Source: Moraxella canis (GTDB taxonomy: Bacteria; Pseudomonadota; Gammaproteobacteria; Pseudomonadales; Moraxellaceae). Taken from it: 47,137 bases of DNA. Positions within the stretch are counted from its first letter, which is position 1. Every line of letters starts with the position of its first letter. A program made the position numbers and the translations under genes. The notes under the pieces are model-generated. The model made no database searches and had not been told where the DNA came from. It worked only from the letters and a program-made list of their open reading frames with translations. Of this stretch, positions 44,504 through 47,137 are shown in pieces. The stretch covers positions 1-47,137 of the forward strand of contig NZ_MUXT01000014.1 in the NCBI RefSeq assembly GCF_002014965.1. Reading direction: 5' to 3'.

Positions 44504-45856
44504 ATGAAGACTTTGCCATTATTTTTTAACCTAAACAATAAAACTGTGCTGATTATCGGTGGGGGTGATATCGCCCACCGAAAAGCACTCTTAATGGCAA
44601 AAGCTGAAGCACGACTTGTGGTCATTGCTAAGCATTTTGATGATGAGTTTTTAAATTTTTTACAGTCCAATCATCATCAAGCTCATCAAAAATCCTTTGA
44701 GCCAACCGATCTTAACGAGCATAAGCCTGCGTTAGTCATCGGTGCAACTGATGATCATGAGACCAATCTAAGCATTCATCATGCTGCAAAAGCGCACGGC
44801 GTGCCAGTGAATATCGTCGATACGCCTGATCTGTGCGATTATATTTTCCCTGCCATTGTTGATCGAAGCCCGATTATGATCGGCGTATCCAGCAATGGTA
44901 AAGCGCCTGTGCTTGCTCGCTTAATTAGAGCCAAAATTGAATCGTCATTACCCAGTCGCTTAGGAGAGCTTGCACACAAGGCGGGTGAGTTTCGCCAAAC
45001 TGTCAAAAACACTCTCCCTACCCTCACCGAGCGGCGATATTTTTGGGAGTCAATTTTTAACCGTGCCTTAAAAGATGAAAAAATTGACTCACTCAGTGAT
45101 GAGCTTAATCAATTTAAAAATACCAATAATCGCTCAGGTGAAGTCTATATCGTCGGCGCAGGCGCAGGCGATCCAGATTTGCTGACTTTTAAGGCGCTAA
45201 GACTCATGCAACAGGCAGACATCGTACTGTATGATGCATTGGTGTCGAATGAGATTTTGGAGCTGTGCCGCCGTGATAGCCAAAAAATCTTTGTGGGCAA
45301 AAAAAGAAAAGATCACGCCAAAACCCAAGATGAAATCAATCAATTATTAGTTGAGTATGCCAAAAAAGGTCATCGCGTGTTGCGCCTAAAAGGCGGCGAT
45401 CCGTTTGTCTTTGGGCGCGGCGGCGAAGAGATGCTTGCTTGCCAAGCTGCTAATATTCCCTATCAAATTGTCAGCGGGATTACAGCTGCATTGGCGGCGG
45501 GTAGTTATGCGGGCATACCGCTGACACATCGCGGTGTCGCAACTTCTGTACGATTTTTGACCGGCTGTTATCAGACCAACGAAGCCTTTGATGGTCTAAA
45601 AAGCGCTTACCAAACTGATGAAACATTGGTTTTTTATATGGGTTTACACGCGCTTAATAAAATTGTCGATTCTTTGATTGGCTCTGGTCTACCAAGCGAT
45701 TTGCCCATCGCCATCATCTCAAATGCCAGCTTGCCCACCCAGCAAGTATTGACAGGCACACTGACAGATATTGTTGATAAAAAAGATAAATCCGGTATCA
45801 GCGCGCCTGCCATCATCATTGTTGGTCGTGTGGTGGATTTGTATCAGCCACAATAA
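44504..45856 (+). CDS. cysG: Siroheme synthase CysG (trifunctional)
   Basis: A 450-residue enzyme making siroheme from uroporphyrinogen III. The N-terminal Rossmann part (LFFNLNNKTVLIIGGGDIAHRKALLMAKA) is the dehydrogenase/ferrochelatase. The C-terminal uroporphyrinogen methyltransferase starts near residue 210 (VYIVGAGAGDPDLLTFKALRL) and contains RLKGGDPFVFGRGGEE and SGITAALAAGSYAGIPLTHRG. ATG 44504 is preferred over a GTG at 44495. The product is the cofactor of the reductase two genes upstream. Confidence 0.95.
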   Translation: MKTLPLFFNLNNKTVLIIGGGDIAHRKALLMAKAEARLVVIAKHFDDEFLNFLQSNHHQAHQKSFEPTDLNEHKPALVIGATDDHETNLSIHHAAKAHGVPVNIVDTPDLCDYIFPAIVDRSPIMIGVSSNGKAPVLARLIRAKIESSLPSRLGELAHKAGEFRQTVKNTLPTLTERRYFWESIFNRALKDEKIDSLSDELNQFKNTNNRSGEVYIVGAGAGDPDLLTFKALRLMQQADIVLYDALVSNEILELCRRDSQKIFVGKKRKDHAKTQDEINQLLVEYAKKGHRVLRLKGGDPFVFGRGGEEMLACQAANIPYQIVSGITAALAAGSYAGIPLTHRGVATSVRFLTGCYQTNEAFDGLKSAYQTDETLVFYMGLHALNKIVDSLIGSGLPSDLPIAIISNASLPTQQVLTGTLTDIVDKKDKSGISAPAIIIVGRVVDLYQPQ

Positions 45857-45903
45857 CCCAAATTGATATCCATTTTAAATGGAGAATGTTAGGCTTGGTT
45901 GAT

Positions 45904-45929
45904 TGATATTGATAAATTCATCAATATCA
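45904..45929. repeat. Inverted repeat between cysG and the GST gene
   Basis: TGATATTGAT (45904-45913) and ATCAATATCA (45920-45929) form a perfect 10-bp stem with a 6-base loop. No T run follows on the plus strand, so it is not a typical terminator; it may be an operator or mRNA hairpin. Confidence 0.5.
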
Positions 45930-45997
45930 GCAATAATAAAAGTCCAGATGGATAAGTTTAGCACAATTAATGAATAACCCATAAAAGGATTTAGAAT

Positions 45998-46633
45998 TTG
46001 GCGACTTTGCACACTTATTTTCGCAGCTCGGCTGCTTATCGGGTACGCATTTTTTTGGCACTCAAAGGTCTGGAATATCAAAAGGCGTTTGTTAATCTAA
46101 GACAGGGGCAGCAGACCACACAAGACTATCAACAAATCAATGCTCAAGGACTAATCCCTACTTGGGAAGATGATTCTGGGAGCTATAGCCAGTCTGTTGC
46201 CATCATGCTATTCATTGAGGATAAATATCCCACACCCGCCCTATTGCCTAGCGATCCTGCCAAAAAAGCTCAGGTTTTAAGCGTTGTACAGCACATCGCT
46301 TGTGATATTCATCCGCTGAATAATTTAAGAGTACTCAATTATCTAAAAAACACACTTCACTTGGATACTGCTGCCGTTGATGATTGGTACGCACATTGGA
46401 TACAGCTTGGCTTTGATGCTTTAGAGACAACATTAAGCCAAACAGCAAGCCGATACTGCTTTGGCGATACGCCGACCTTCGCTGATTGTTTTTTAATTCC
46501 TCAAATGTACAACGCCATTCGCTTTCATGTGGATCTGAGCGCCTATCCGACACTTCGGCGGATTTATGAATATGCCAACACTCAGCCTGCCTTTATTGCT
46601 GCGATGCCCGAAAACCAAGAAGACGCTGTTTAA
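45998..46633 (+). CDS. maiA: Zeta-class glutathione S-transferase / maleylacetoacetate isomerase
   Basis: A 211-residue GST-fold protein. TYFRSSAAYRVRIFLALKGLEY carries the SSxxxR glutathione-activating signature of the zeta class; QGLIPTWEDDSGSYSQSVAIMLFIEDKYP completes the thioredoxin-like domain, and an all-helical C-terminal domain follows. Maleylacetoacetate isomerase, in tyrosine breakdown, is the usual activity. No other genes of that pathway lie nearby, so a general GST role is possible. The start is TTG 45998 (TTGGCGACT), with AAAAGGA about ten bases upstream; no ATG fits the family N terminus. Confidence 0.85.
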   Translation: MATLHTYFRSSAAYRVRIFLALKGLEYQKAFVNLRQGQQTTQDYQQINAQGLIPTWEDDSGSYSQSVAIMLFIEDKYPTPALLPSDPAKKAQVLSVVQHIACDIHPLNNLRVLNYLKNTLHLDTAAVDDWYAHWIQLGFDALETTLSQTASRYCFGDTPTFADCFLIPQMYNAIRFHVDLSAYPTLRRIYEYANTQPAFIAAMPENQEDAV

Positions 46634-46662
46634 TTATTAATTTAATAAAAAAGCCACCAAAA

Positions 46663-47137
46663 TGAACCGACCCCCAATTCTTAGACACTAAGATTAACGG
46701 TTAAGGTTGAATCAAGGACTGAATTCTGTATTGTACAGGACTTAGTCCTTTTAATTTGCTCTTTATTCTATCATGATTGTAGTAGTGAATATACTCATCA
46801 ATGACTTTTCTAAGCTCGTCGATTGATGTCACTCTTTGACTATTTTTGCCATGAAAGAAGATTTCTTCTTTTAATGTTCCAAAGAAACTCTCTATCACTG
46901 CATTATCCAAGCAATTTCCTTTTCTTGACATACTTTGGATAATGCCATTGTCTTTTAAGATTTGTTGGTCATTATTCATTTGATAATGCCAGCCTTGGTC
47001 GGAATGTAAAATGAGTTGTTGGTTACTGCGATTGCCATCTGCTTGCAGTCGCTTTAGTGCTTTATCAAGCATCTTAGCAACCAAGCCATCATTTGGACTG
47101 CTATGCATCTGATGACTGATAATCTCGCCATGAAACA
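46663..47137 (-). mobile_element. IS3-family insertion sequence, partial at window edge
   Basis: The right part of an IS3-family element (IS150-type end). The probable terminal repeat starts near 46663 with TGAACCGACCCCCAATTC and TTAGACACT follows. The left end and the orfA region lie outside the window, so target duplications cannot be checked. Confidence 0.65.
46701..47137 (-). CDS. IS3-family transposase OrfB, C-terminal part
   Basis: The open frame runs off the window edge and reads the integrase core of an IS3 OrfB. ILHSDQGWHYQ holds the second Asp, KGNCLDNAVIESFFGTLKEE the catalytic Glu, and YIHYYNHDRIKSKLKGLSPVQYR the C-terminal signature. The region before SHQMHSSPNDG is missing because the sequence ends. 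It is convergent to maiA and intact as far as visible. Confidence 0.85.
   Translation of the reverse strand, partial: FHGEIISHQMHSSPNDGLVAKMLDKALKRLQADGNRSNQQLILHSDQGWHYQMNNDQQILKDNGIIQSMSRKGNCLDNAVIESFFGTLKEEIFFHGKNSQRVTSIDELRKVIDEYIHYYNHDRIKSKLKGLSPVQYRIQSLIQP

Overview
The window looks like a chromosomal segment of a Moraxellaceae gammaproteobacterium, most likely a Moraxella. The evidence is moderate to low GC, a PpsA/PpsR pair, a 941-residue LptD, the amgK-murU / lptD-surA neighbourhood, an IS1016-type (IS1595 family) element, and Pseudomonas/Moraxella-style single-subunit sulfite reductase genes. The genus is inferred from protein resemblance only.

Left edge (1-2830): a small AT-rich accessory patch. 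An HNH nuclease gene abuts a class I SAM methyltransferase gene. A frameshifted, truncated Hsp70/DnaK-like N-terminal fragment follows, cut off by an IS1016-like element whose own transposase is frameshifted. This resembles the eroded end of a defence or restriction-like island. Positions 2866-5645: a family 25 LOS glycosyltransferase with its own promoter, then msbA, the lipid A flippase.

Middle (5960-26200): a pirin / DoxX / GNAT / pirin module; a cold-shock gene divergent from aroQ-rocD; ttcA and rlmKL on the minus strand; an MscS channel; ppsA and its regulator ppsR divergently transcribed around a strong promoter region; a DUF4377 lipoprotein; the soluble transhydrogenase sthA; an SH3 lipoprotein; a VanY-like carboxypeptidase ending in a stop shared with a convergent bestrophin gene; a periplasmic broad-specificity amino-acid racemase; and a tRNA-Val/tRNA-Asp operon.

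Right half (26437-46633): envelope genes (murU-amgK for peptidoglycan sugar recycling, divergent from lptD and surA; an NlpD-like LysM lipoprotein), then sirB2-like, greA, carB and carA on the minus strand with a 5' leader that may encode a short peptide followed by a hairpin. Next come msrB divergent from an XRE-HTH/AlaA aminotransferase fusion, a sulfite-reduction cluster (cysI-type reductase, DUF934 protein, cysG) and a zeta-class GST/maleylacetoacetate isomerase. The window ends inside an IS3-family element.

Most of the window is ordinary core genome. The less usual items are the decayed HNH/methyltransferase/Hsp70 patch, the HTH-aminotransferase fusion, the carA leader, the low-complexity tail of RlmKL and several perfect palindromes in promoter regions. 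I saw no CRISPR array, rRNA or prophage, and no clearly new multi-gene system that is intact.
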